Assembly (NCBI GenBank): GCA_018714045.1
Contig: DVNX01000089.1
Coordinates: 1 to 52,433, forward strand
DNA length: 52,433 bases
From: Candidatus Ornithoclostridium faecavium
GTDB taxonomy: Bacteria > Bacillota > Clostridia > Christensenellales > UBA3700
Reading direction: 5' to 3'
Under the pieces are notes generated by a model. It did no database searches. It was not told the origin of the DNA and saw only the letters and a list, made by a program, of their open reading frames with translations. How positions within the stretch are numbered: position 1 is the first letter of the stretch; every line of letters starts with the position of its first letter. Shown piece by piece: positions 42,909-50,495 of the stretch. The position numbers and the translations under genes are program-made.

Positions 42909-44279
42909 TTATTCCTCCGTAAGTTTCTTTGCGTTATAGTAGCACAGTTTCTTCGCGACCTCTGTCGGAGCGTCGCCGTCCCTTTCGGACGAATTGTCCG
43001 CAAGGAAATCGCAAAGGCACTGTCTGTAATAGTCGTGTCTGGTATAGGACAAAAAGCTTCTGCTGTCTGTAAGCATGCCTACCATGGAGCAAATATGTCC
43101 CAATTCGGAGAGCCTGTCGAAAGTCTCTCTCATGCCGCGCTTGTGATCGCAGAACCACCAGCTTACGCCCAGATGTACGTTTCTGAACGCGCCTATCATA
43201 GTGATGAGAGTGTAATACATCGACGGGTTGAGAGTGTATATTATCGTTTCAGGCATATGCCCGCATTTATTCATCTTATTGAACAGAAACGTCATGCGCG
43301 TCGTGTCAATAACGTCGCCCACGCAATCGAAGCCGCTGTCCCTGCCGCAAAGCCCTGTCATCAGCTCGTTGGAATTGCGCGTGACCGCAAGGTGCATCTG
43401 CATTACTATACCGCGCTTTTCGTACTCTCCTGCAAGGAAGACGTACAGATATCCCTTAAAAGAGTCTGCTTCGTCTTCTTTGAGAAGCACTCCGTCGAGA
43501 AGCCTTGAGAAGATCGTCTTTGCGTCGACGTAATCGGCAACTGAAGACGGGAAGCCGGGCACGCCGATATCCGAAAACTTGCAGCCGTTGCTTACGAAGA
43601 AGTCCAGTCTGTTCTGTACCGCCTTTTCGAATTCGTCGAGGTTTCTTATCTTCATGCCGCTCGCTTTTGAAAGCTTCGCGATATAGTCGAGGTATTTCGT
43701 ATCCGTGACGTTGACGAGATTGTCCACTCTGAACGTCGGCACGACGGTTGCTTTGAGAGAGCCTTCCTCTCTTATCTTTTTGTGCCATTCCAGACTGTCG
43801 CAGGGGTCGTCCGTGGTCGCGATATACTCTACGTTCGCCATCTCTATCAGCTTGCGCGGGGATATCTTCTTTTCCTTTATTACCGCGTTTGCCTTTTCTC
43901 TTATCTCTTTTGCGGTATCCTTATTGAGCGGAGTCGTTATGCCGAAGAAGAACATGAGTTCCGCCGCGACCCAGTCTTTGACGGGATTTCCGAGAGCGTA
44001 ACCGACCGCTTCCGCGAATTTTTCAAACTTTTCTTCCCACGAAGCGTCGCCCGTAATATACTTTTCGTCGACGCCGTAACCGCGCATGAGTCTCCACTTG
44101 TAATGGTCGCCCGCCAGCCATATCCCGCCGATATCGTCGAACGGTCTGTCCTCGAATATCTCCTTGGGGGAAAGATGACAATGATAGTCTATTATCGGCA
44201 GATCCTTCACCGCCGCGTATATCTCTTCCGCGCGCTTGCTGCCGAGAAGCTTTATCACGTTATCTCTGTACTCTACCAC
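42909..44279 (-). CDS. uxaC: Glucuronate isomerase
   Basis: Isomerises D-glucuronate to D-fructuronate (and usually galacturonate to tagaturonate). 456 aa, amidohydrolase-like barrel. PIIDYHCHLSPKEI near the N-terminus, the ATTDDPCDSLEWHK segment, and MQMHLAVTRNSN are family features. Start is a GTG at 44279, with GGAGGG 8 nt upstream; the gene overlaps the kinase gene by 20 nt. First enzyme of the hexuronate route encoded here. Confidence 0.94.
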   Translation of the reverse strand: MVEYRDNVIKLLGSKRAEEIYAAVKDLPIIDYHCHLSPKEIFEDRPFDDIGGIWLAGDHYKWRLMRGYGVDEKYITGDASWEEKFEKFAEAVGYALGNPVKDWVAAELMFFFGITTPLNKDTAKEIREKANAVIKEKKISPRKLIEMANVEYIATTDDPCDSLEWHKKIREEGSLKATVVPTFRVDNLVNVTDTKYLDYIAKLSKASGMKIRNLDEFEKAVQNRLDFFVSNGCKFSDIGVPGFPSSVADYVDAKTIFSRLLDGVLLKEDEADSFKGYLYVFLAGEYEKRGIVMQMHLAVTRNSNELMTGLCGRDSGFDCVGDVIDTTRMTFLFNKMNKCGHMPETIIYTLNPSMYYTLITMIGAFRNVHLGVSWWFCDHKRGMRETFDRLSELGHICSMVGMLTDSRSFLSYTRHDYYRQCLCDFLADNSSERDGDAPTEVAKKLCYYNAKKLTEE

Positions 44280-45282
44280 TGCCGTCGCCCTCCGTGAGTT
44301 TCTTGACTTCCGCGACCGAAGCGACGTTGAAATCGCCCTCGACCGTATGCTTGAGACAGGACGCCGCGACCGCGAATTCGAGAGCCGCCTGTTCGCCCAT
44401 ATTATTTTTAAGTCCGTATATAAGACCCGCGCCGAAGCTGTCGCCGCCGCCCACTCTGTCTACGATGTCGATATCGTAATGCTTGCTTGCGTATACGGCT
44501 TCTCTCGTAACGTAGATAGCCGACCAGCCGTTGCGGCTCGCGCTGTAACTCTCTCTCAGAGTGAACGCTACGCCTTTAAGCGCGGGGAATTTCGCGAGAA
44601 CTTTCGCGCCGAGAGCCGCATAGCCCTCTTTGCTTATCTTGCCGCCGCTTATGTTGCTGTTATCCGCTTCTATTCCGAACACGTCCTTGCAGTCCTCTTC
44701 GTTGCTTATCAGCACGTCGACCGTCTTTACGAGTTCGGACATGACCTTGTTCGCCTTTTCCTTGCTCCACAGTTTCTTACGGAAATTGAGATCGCAGGAA
44801 ACGGTGACATTCTTTTCCTTAGCCGCCTTGAGTATTATCGCGAGGACTTTCGCGGTCTTATCTGAGATAGCGGGGGTGATGCCCGTCCAATGCAGCCACT
44901 CTACGCCGTCAAGAAGTTTGTCGGCGTCTACGTCCTCTGGCTCTATCTCGCTTATCGCGCTGTGCGCTCTGTCGTAAATTACGTTGCTCGGGCGCTGAGA
45001 ACAGCCTTTTTCGCAAAAGTAAATACCCATTCTTTCGCCGCCGCGGACGATCTTCTTCGTGTCCACGCCGTATCTTCTAAGTTCTCCTACGCACTTATCC
45101 GCAATAGCGTTTGCGGGAAGCTTAGTGAAGAAAGCAACGTCCTCGCCGAACTGAGCCAGCGACACCGCCACATTGGCTTCGCCGCCGCCGTAAACCGCCT
45201 CGTAAGCGTCCGCCTGAGCGAACCTCTTGTATCCGTACGGTTGAAGTCTGAGCATGATTTCTCCGACAGTCAAAATACTCAT
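44260..45282 (-). CDS. 2-keto-3-deoxygluconate kinase (PfkB family)
   Basis: 340-aa ribokinase-fold kinase. N-terminal GGGEANVAVSLAQFG matches the PfkB sugar-binding signature. The C-terminal ATP/anion-hole motif is DRVGGGDSFGAGLIYG with the catalytic Asp. Genomic order (isomerase, dehydratase, aldolase around it) identifies the substrate as 2-keto-3-deoxygluconate, giving KDPG. 12 nt separate it from the aldolase gene. Confidence 0.9.
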   Translation of the reverse strand: MSILTVGEIMLRLQPYGYKRFAQADAYEAVYGGGEANVAVSLAQFGEDVAFFTKLPANAIADKCVGELRRYGVDTKKIVRGGERMGIYFCEKGCSQRPSNVIYDRAHSAISEIEPEDVDADKLLDGVEWLHWTGITPAISDKTAKVLAIILKAAKEKNVTVSCDLNFRKKLWSKEKANKVMSELVKTVDVLISNEEDCKDVFGIEADNSNISGGKISKEGYAALGAKVLAKFPALKGVAFTLRESYSASRNGWSAIYVTREAVYASKHYDIDIVDRVGGGDSFGAGLIYGLKNNMGEQAALEFAVAASCLKHTVEGDFNVASVAEVKKLTEGDGSGRVQR

Positions 45283-45294
45283 TTTACGCCTCTC

Positions 45295-45936
45295 TTATTT
45301 CTTTAAATTTCTGACTTTTTCGACCAGCTCTCTCGCCGTCTTTTCGACCTCGTCGTAATCGCCCTTTTTCGCGCCCTTCGTAACGAAAGAGCCCGCTCCG
45401 ACAGCGACAGCGCCCGCTTTGAACCAGTCTTCCACGTTGGAAAGGCTCACGCCGCCCGTAGGCATGATCTTGAGCTGGGGCAAAGGTCCTCTTATCGCTT
45501 TGAGTCCTGCGGGAGTAGCGACGTCTCCCGGGAAGAGTTTAACGAAATCCGCGCCCAGTTCGAGAGCCCTGACCGCTTCGGTAGGCGTGAATATGCCGGG
45601 AACGACAGCTACCGCGTAACGGTTGCACAGCCTTATCGTCTCCTCGCTGAAACTGGGGCTGAAAATAAACTGCGCGCCCGCGAGGATAGCCGCTCTCGCC
45701 GTCTCAGGATCGAGCACGGTGCCCGCGCCGACGACCATATCGGTGCCTTTATATTTATCGCAGAGCGTCGATATGATCACGTCTGCGTGCGGAACGGTAA
45801 ACGTGACCTCTATAAACCTGATGCCGCCCTTGTAGCAAGCGTCGACCGTTTTAAGCGCCTGCTCAACGCTGTCGCCTCTGATGACGACGACTATGCCTTC
45901 TTTCCTTATACCGGAAAAAACTTCGTTCTTTTCCAT
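45295..45936 (-). CDS. KDPG/KHG aldolase
   Basis: Cleaves 2-keto-3-deoxy-6-phosphogluconate to pyruvate and glyceraldehyde 3-phosphate. 213 aa from the ATG at 45936, chosen because GGAGGAG lies just upstream; a longer frame runs into the promoter. Catalytic Lys in FVKLFPGD, general acid/base Glu in FIEVTFTVP, phosphate site GAGTVLD and PTGGVSL. First gene of the long operon and last step of the pathway. Confidence 0.93.
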   Translation of the reverse strand: MEKNEVFSGIRKEGIVVVIRGDSVEQALKTVDACYKGGIRFIEVTFTVPHADVIISTLCDKYKGTDMVVGAGTVLDPETARAAILAGAQFIFSPSFSEETIRLCNRYAVAVVPGIFTPTEAVRALELGADFVKLFPGDVATPAGLKAIRGPLPQLKIMPTGGVSLSNVEDWFKAGAVAVGAGSFVTKGAKKGDYDEVEKTARELVEKVRNLKK

Positions 45937-45988
45937 TACATCTCCTCCGACGGCTGACGGTAATGCCCGCCCTGCCTGCCGTCCGTAA

Positions 45989-46003
45989 GGGCGCAATACG
46001 CCC
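45989..46003. promoter_or_regulatory. Candidate operator, inverted repeat GGGCG-n5-CGCCC
   Basis: A perfect 5-bp inverted repeat sits just downstream of the expected start site of the uronate operon promoter. Position is suitable for repressor binding or a leader hairpin. No regulator can be named. Confidence 0.35.
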
Positions 46004-46012
46004 GTTATGTTT

Positions 46013-46041
46013 ATTATAAAATAATGAGAAAAATTTTTCAA
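46013..46041 (-). promoter_or_regulatory. Promoter of the uronate operon
   Basis: On the minus strand: TTGAAA (46041-46036), 17-bp spacer, TATAAT (46018-46013). It drives the aldolase gene and presumably the fourteen genes behind it, which are separated by at most about 75 bp and show no internal terminator. Confidence 0.78.
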
Positions 46042-46061
46042 GGCAAATTGTAATAAAATTA

Positions 46062-46090
46062 TGGACAAAATAGGTTAAATGCGCTAAAAT
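46062..46090 (+). promoter_or_regulatory. Promoter of the AraC-type regulator gene
   Basis: TGGACA (46062-46067), 17-bp spacer, TAAAAT (46085-46090). The two divergent -35 elements are only 20 bp apart, so a single bound regulator could control both directions. Confidence 0.65.
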
Positions 46091-46109
46091 AATACTCGGA
46101 GGTGGATTT

Positions 46110-46877
46110 ATGCCGATTATCAACTATATTGGAAAGAACATGAAGACATTTCACGTCTCTCAGCACCAGCACGACTACTGGGAAATCATATACTGCACCA
46201 ACGGCGACGGTACGATAACTTTCTTCGACGGAAGCGACGCTATCGAGTATTCGAGAAACCAGGTGGTCATAATTCCCCCGCATACGTTACATACCAACGA
46301 CTCGAAAATGGGCTTTAAAAATATATACCTTACGGTTGCCAACTGGACGCCCTCTTTCAAAAAGGCGATACTTCTCAGCGATAACCCGCAGAAGGATATA
46401 TTCAACGTGCTTACGCTGTGCTACCGTTACTTCAACTCAGAAGTGCCCAACCAGGCGAATATCATTCTCTCTTTCACAGAACTTATTCTCAATATAATCT
46501 CAGGCTTCGCGGGCAGCGACAACTGCTCTCAGCACGTTGAGATGATCGCAAACAGCATCGTCGAAAACTTCTCGGATCCCAACTTCTCTCTCGACGACGT
46601 TTACGCGACTTTCCCGCTGAGCAAGGACTATATCCGCAGACAGTTCATAAAGGAAAAAGGCATCTCCCCGCTTCAGTTCCTCAACGTGACGCGCATAGGC
46701 TTCGCGCAGAAACTGCTGCTCAGCAAAAATATAAACAACTATAAAATATACGAGATAGCGGAGATGTGCGGTTTCAGCGACCAGCTGTATTTTTCCAGAG
46801 TGTTCAAGAAGGTCACAGGCGTGAGCCCGAAAGAATACACTCAGATCCCGAGGACGGAAAAGTACAACAGCGACTGA
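46110..46877 (+). CDS. AraC-family transcriptional regulator
   Basis: 255 aa. N-terminal cupin sensor domain (HQHDYWEIIYCTNGDG, then IIPPHTLHTN), a helical linker, and a C-terminal double helix-turn-helix (LDDVYATFPLSKDYIRRQF ... YEIAEMCGFSDQLYFSRVFKKVTGVSPKEY). It is divergent from the uronate operon and the only regulator gene nearby, so it is the probable sugar-responsive activator of that operon. GGAGGTGG precedes the ATG. Confidence 0.9.
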   Translation: MPIINYIGKNMKTFHVSQHQHDYWEIIYCTNGDGTITFFDGSDAIEYSRNQVVIIPPHTLHTNDSKMGFKNIYLTVANWTPSFKKAILLSDNPQKDIFNVLTLCYRYFNSEVPNQANIILSFTELILNIISGFAGSDNCSQHVEMIANSIVENFSDPNFSLDDVYATFPLSKDYIRRQFIKEKGISPLQFLNVTRIGFAQKLLLSKNINNYKIYEIAEMCGFSDQLYFSRVFKKVTGVSPKEYTQIPRTEKYNSD

Positions 46878-46892
46878 TAAAGGCTTTATCTG

Positions 46893-46922
46893 AACGGGCG
46901 CGGAACGGCGTCCGTTTTTTTT
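46893..46922 (+). terminator. Terminator of the AraC-type regulator gene
   Basis: An imperfect stem (AACGGGCGC / GGCGTCCGTT) is followed by eight T residues (46915-46922), 16 nt after the stop codon. Confidence 0.82.
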
Positions 46923-46974
46923 GCCGTAAAGTATATGGATTTTATATGCGCGCAAACTTTTATTCTTCAAACCG

Positions 46975-47003
46975 TTTCCGATAGCGCGCAAAGGGTGTAT
47001 AAT
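46975..47003 (+). promoter_or_regulatory. Putative promoter of nrdG
   Basis: TATAAT at 46998-47003 with a weak -35 (TTTCCG) at 17-bp spacing. The ribosome site starts 9 nt after the -10. No NrdR box is visible here. Confidence 0.5.
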
Positions 47004-47024
47004 AAAACCCGTAAGGAGACCATT

Positions 47025-47711
47025 ATGGTAATAGCAGGACTTCAGAAAACAACTCTTCTCGACTACCCGGGCAAAGTCGCCTGCACGGTGTTCCTCTCGG
47101 GCTGCAACTTTTGTTGCCCGTTCTGCCAGAACTGGGAAATAATCACAGATAAAGGCGAGGATATTTCAAAAGAATATCTGATGAATTTCCTTAAAAAGCG
47201 CAAAGGCGTGCTGGACGGCGTATGCGTTACGGGCGGAGAACCTCTCGTCAACGCCGATATAGTCGATTTTATAAAAGAAATAAAGGATATCGGATATTCT
47301 GTAAAGCTGGATACGAACGGCTCTTATCCCGATAAGCTGATATCGCTTGCGGACAAAAAGCTTATAGACACCGTCGCAATGGACGTAAAGAACTGTCCTT
47401 CGCGTTACGCCGCCACGGCAGGATGCCCCGTAGATATTGATAAGATACGCGCGAGCGTTGAATATCTCCTTTCAGACAATATAGATTACGAACTGCGCAC
47501 GACCGTCGTGGACGAACTTCACGACGACAAAGGCATGCTTGAACTTGCAGAGTGGATAAAAGGCGCAAAACGTTATTTCATTCAGAATTTCAAAGACAGC
47601 GAGGCTGTGCGTTTCGGAAACCTTTCGCCCTGCTCAGACGAAAAACTGCGCAGCTTTACAGACGTCATGCGTCCGCTCGTGCCCTCTGTAAAGATAAGAG
47701 GAGAAAATTAA
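47025..47711 (+). CDS. nrdG: Anaerobic ribonucleotide reductase activating protein
   Basis: Radical-SAM enzyme, 228 aa, that installs the glycyl radical on NrdD. Iron-sulfur motif in GCNFCCPFCQNWE (Cys-x3-Cys-x2-Cys, with one extra Cys inside), preceded by LLDYPGKVACTVFLSG and followed by the SAM-binding VTGGEPLV. The longer NrdG subtype (about 230 aa) fits. ATG at 47025 chosen because of AAGGAG at 47013-47018. It precedes nrdD by 338 bp and has a separate terminator. Confidence 0.93.
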   Translation: MVIAGLQKTTLLDYPGKVACTVFLSGCNFCCPFCQNWEIITDKGEDISKEYLMNFLKKRKGVLDGVCVTGGEPLVNADIVDFIKEIKDIGYSVKLDTNGSYPDKLISLADKKLIDTVAMDVKNCPSRYAATAGCPVDIDKIRASVEYLLSDNIDYELRTTVVDELHDDKGMLELAEWIKGAKRYFIQNFKDSEAVRFGNLSPCSDEKLRSFTDVMRPLVPSVKIRGEN

Positions 47712-47806
47712 GCCGTCAGATACGGGCGATACCCCGCCGTCCGACTGCTCTCATCTTCAGAATTCAATTTAACCAAAAACACAACATATTGCGATCGTAC
47801 ATTCCC

Positions 47807-47834
47807 GCCCTCTCAGACAGAGAGGGCTGTTTTT
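47807..47834 (+). terminator. Terminator of nrdG
   Basis: An 8-bp perfect stem (GCCCTCTC / GAGAGGGC, 5-nt loop) followed by TGTTTTT. It separates nrdG and nrdD transcription. Confidence 0.82.
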
Positions 47835-47933
47835 ATCGTTCCGAAACGCTTATTTATCGGAAAACGAGCGCGTTTCACACGTATCCGAGCACTTTCCGCA
47901 CTCCCCGCAGATTTTGCCCTTAAATAACGAAAA

Positions 47934-47982
47934 CCACAATATATTGTGTTTTATTAAAAAATATTGCCACAATATATTGACA
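47934..47982. promoter_or_regulatory. Two NrdR-type boxes ahead of nrdD
   Basis: Box 1 (47934-47949) matches the palindrome ACACAATATATTGTGT at 15 of 16 positions; box 2 (47967-47982) at 12 of 16. They are 33 bp apart, about three helical turns, as is usual for NrdR. Box 2 covers the -35 hexamer, so bound NrdR should block RNA polymerase. A weaker third copy lies near 47779. Confidence 0.85.
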
Positions 47983-48005
47983 CCGCCGAATTGCGATGAT
48001 ATAAT
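47977..48005 (+). promoter_or_regulatory. Consensus extended promoter of nrdD
   Basis: TTGACA (47977-47982), 17-bp spacer, TATAAT (48000-48005) with TG one base upstream of the -10. A short leader follows with a GCGGA-AAGA-TCCGC hairpin (48017-48030) and AAGGAG at 48039. Confidence 0.9.
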
Positions 48006-48049
48006 GATTCTTGCACGCGGAAAGATCCGCAAAATGAGAAGGAGTAATT

Positions 48050-50425
48050 ATGTATCAGGTCATTAAGAGAGACGGAACTATCGCTGAATTCGATATAAAA
48101 AAGATAGCGATCGCCGTTACGAAAGCTTTCGAAGCAAAGGAAAAGCAATATCACCCCAGCGTGATCGATATGCTCGCGCTCAAAGTCACCGCAGATTTCG
48201 AGTCCAAGATCAAGGACGGCAAGATCGCAGTCGAAGACATTCAGGACAGCGTTGAGTCCGTGCTCATTCAGGCAGGCTACTCCGACGTTGCGAAAGCTTA
48301 CATTCTCTACAGACGTCAGAGAGAAAAGATCCGCAACATGAAGTCGACCATGCTCGACTACAAGTCTCTCGTTGACAGCTACGTAAAAGCTACCGACTGG
48401 CGCGTAAAGGAGAATTCCACAGTCACCTACTCCGTCGGCGGTCTGATACTCTCCAACAGCGGCGCGATAACCGCCAACTACTGGCTGAGCGAAATTTACG
48501 ACGACGAGATAGCAAACGCGCACAGAAACGCGGATATCCATATCCACGACCTCAGCATGCTTACCGGTTACTGCGCGGGCTGGTCGCTCAAACAGCTGAT
48601 ACAGGAAGGTCTCGGCGGTATCCCCGGAAAGATCACTTCCGCTCCCGCAAGCCACCTCGCTACCCTCTGCAACCAGATGGTCAACTTCCTGGGCATAATG
48701 CAGAACGAATGGGCGGGCGCGCAGGCGTTCTCCTCTTTCGATACATATCTTGCGCCTTTCGTGAAGAAGGATAACCTCACCTACGAACAGGTCAAGAAGT
48801 GCATAGAATCCTTTGTCTACGGCGTCAACACCCCGTCGCGTTGGGGCACGCAGGCACCGTTCTCCAATATCACGCTCGACTGGGTAGTCCCCAAAGACCT
48901 CGCGGAACTTCCCGCTATCGTCGGCGGCAAGGATCAGGACTTCAAATACAAGGACTGCCAGAAGGAAATGGATATGGTCAACAAGGCGTTCATCGAGGTA
49001 ATGATAGAAGGCGACGCAAACGGCAGAGGATTCCAGTACCCGATCCCGACCTACTCCATAACCCGCGACTTCGACTGGTCGGATACCGAAAACAACAGAC
49101 TTCTGTTCGAGATGACCTCAAAGTACGGCACCCCGTATTTCTCCAACTATATCAACTCCGATATGGAACCGAGCGATATCCGCAGCATGTGCTGCAGACT
49201 GCGCCTCGACCTCAGAGAACTCAGAAAGAAATCGGGCGGCTACTTCGGCAGCGGCGAATCTACGGGTTCGGTCGGCGTCGTCACGATAAATATGCCGCGT
49301 ATCGCTTACCTGTCAAAGGACGAGGACGATTTCTTCAAACGCCTTGACAGACTTATGGATATTTCGGCGCGTTCGCTCAAGACGAAGCGTACCGTCATAA
49401 CAAAGCTTCTCGACGAAGGTCTGTATCCTTATACCAAGCGTTATCTGGGCACTTTCGCCAACCATTTCTCGACGATAGGTCTCGTCGGCATGAACGAAGC
49501 GGCGCTCAACGCGAACTGGATAGGCAAGGATATGACATACGAATCCGCTCAGGAATTCACCAAAAAGGTACTCAACCATATGCGTGAAAGACTGTCCGAC
49601 TATCAGGAAGAATACGGCGACCTGTACAACCTCGAAGCTACGCCGGCAGAGTCCACCTCTTACCGTTTCGCTAAGCACGACAAGGAGCAGTTCCCCGATA
49701 TCATCACCGCTAACGAAAACGGCACCCCGTACTACACCAACAGCTCTCACCTGCCCGTCGGCTATACGTCGGATATCTTCGACGCTCTCGACATTCAGGA
49801 CGAACTTCAGACGCTGTACACCTCGGGCACCGTATTCCACGCGTTCCTCGGCGAAAAGCTCCCCGACTGGATGGCGGCGGCAGCTCTCGTCAAAAAGATC
49901 GCGGACAACTATAAGCTTCCTTACTACACTCTGTCCCCGACCTATTCGATATGCAAGGATCACGGATATCTGAGCGGCGAACAGTACACCTGCCCGATAT
50001 GCGGAGGAAAGACCGAAGTATACAGCCGTATCACCGGCTACTACCGCCCCGTTCAGAACTGGAACGACGGCAAGTCGCAGGAATTCAAGGACAGAAAGGT
50101 CTACGATATCGCGCACTCCACCCTCAAAAAAGGCAAAAGACCCGTTGAGGAATGCAAAGAGACCCGCAGCGCGGGAAGCGACGTTCAGCTGACCCTGTTC
50201 GCAACAAAAACCTGCCCCAACTGCAAGATAGCGGAAAAGTTCCTTGCGGACAACGGCGTAAGCTACGTAAAACTCCTCGCAGAAGAGAACGCGAACCTTG
50301 TTGAAACCTACGGAATACGCCAGGCTCCGACCCTCGTAGTCACGGGCACGGACGGCTTTGAAAAGTACGCGGGCGTAAGCGAGATAATACGCTACGTCAA
50401 CGCGGCTAAGAAAGCGGCTAAGTGA
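48050..50425 (+). CDS. nrdD: Anaerobic ribonucleoside-triphosphate reductase fused to a glutaredoxin-like domain
   Basis: Glycyl-radical enzyme, 791 aa, that makes deoxynucleotides without oxygen. ATP-cone at about 1-95 (MYQVIKRDGTIAEFD). Catalytic barrel with the radical-transfer Cys in GYCAGWSLKQL and a second Cys in SMCCRLRLD. Zinc site in YSICKDHG and TCPICGG (Cys648, Cys651). Glycyl radical loop RITGYYRPVQNW (Gly663). After a linker (about 680-710) comes QLTLFATKTCPNCKIAEKF, a thioredoxin-fold domain with the redox pair Cys722-Pro-Asn-Cys725 and the cis-Pro segment IRQAPTLVV. The fused redoxin suggests that disulfide exchange, not formate, supplies electrons. Confidence 0.94.
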   Translation: MYQVIKRDGTIAEFDIKKIAIAVTKAFEAKEKQYHPSVIDMLALKVTADFESKIKDGKIAVEDIQDSVESVLIQAGYSDVAKAYILYRRQREKIRNMKSTMLDYKSLVDSYVKATDWRVKENSTVTYSVGGLILSNSGAITANYWLSEIYDDEIANAHRNADIHIHDLSMLTGYCAGWSLKQLIQEGLGGIPGKITSAPASHLATLCNQMVNFLGIMQNEWAGAQAFSSFDTYLAPFVKKDNLTYEQVKKCIESFVYGVNTPSRWGTQAPFSNITLDWVVPKDLAELPAIVGGKDQDFKYKDCQKEMDMVNKAFIEVMIEGDANGRGFQYPIPTYSITRDFDWSDTENNRLLFEMTSKYGTPYFSNYINSDMEPSDIRSMCCRLRLDLRELRKKSGGYFGSGESTGSVGVVTINMPRIAYLSKDEDDFFKRLDRLMDISARSLKTKRTVITKLLDEGLYPYTKRYLGTFANHFSTIGLVGMNEAALNANWIGKDMTYESAQEFTKKVLNHMRERLSDYQEEYGDLYNLEATPAESTSYRFAKHDKEQFPDIITANENGTPYYTNSSHLPVGYTSDIFDALDIQDELQTLYTSGTVFHAFLGEKLPDWMAAAALVKKIADNYKLPYYTLSPTYSICKDHGYLSGEQYTCPICGGKTEVYSRITGYYRPVQNWNDGKSQEFKDRKVYDIAHSTLKKGKRPVEECKETRSAGSDVQLTLFATKTCPNCKIAEKFLADNGVSYVKLLAEENANLVETYGIRQAPTLVVTGTDGFEKYAGVSEIIRYVNAAKKAAK

Positions 50426-50495
50426 TAAAAACCTAAACGCATTAAAAAGCGCGCTCTGTCCTGAGGTGAACCCCAAAAGTTGGACAAAGAATTAA

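Noticed and set aside
47552..47923. Plus-strand frame overlapping the end of nrdG and the following terminator
   Set aside because: It is out of frame with nrdG, crosses a clear terminator, and has no ribosome site.
49313..50476. Minus-strand frame opposite the 3' half of nrdD
   Set aside because: It is antisense to the glycyl-radical and redoxin domains and has no start signal.
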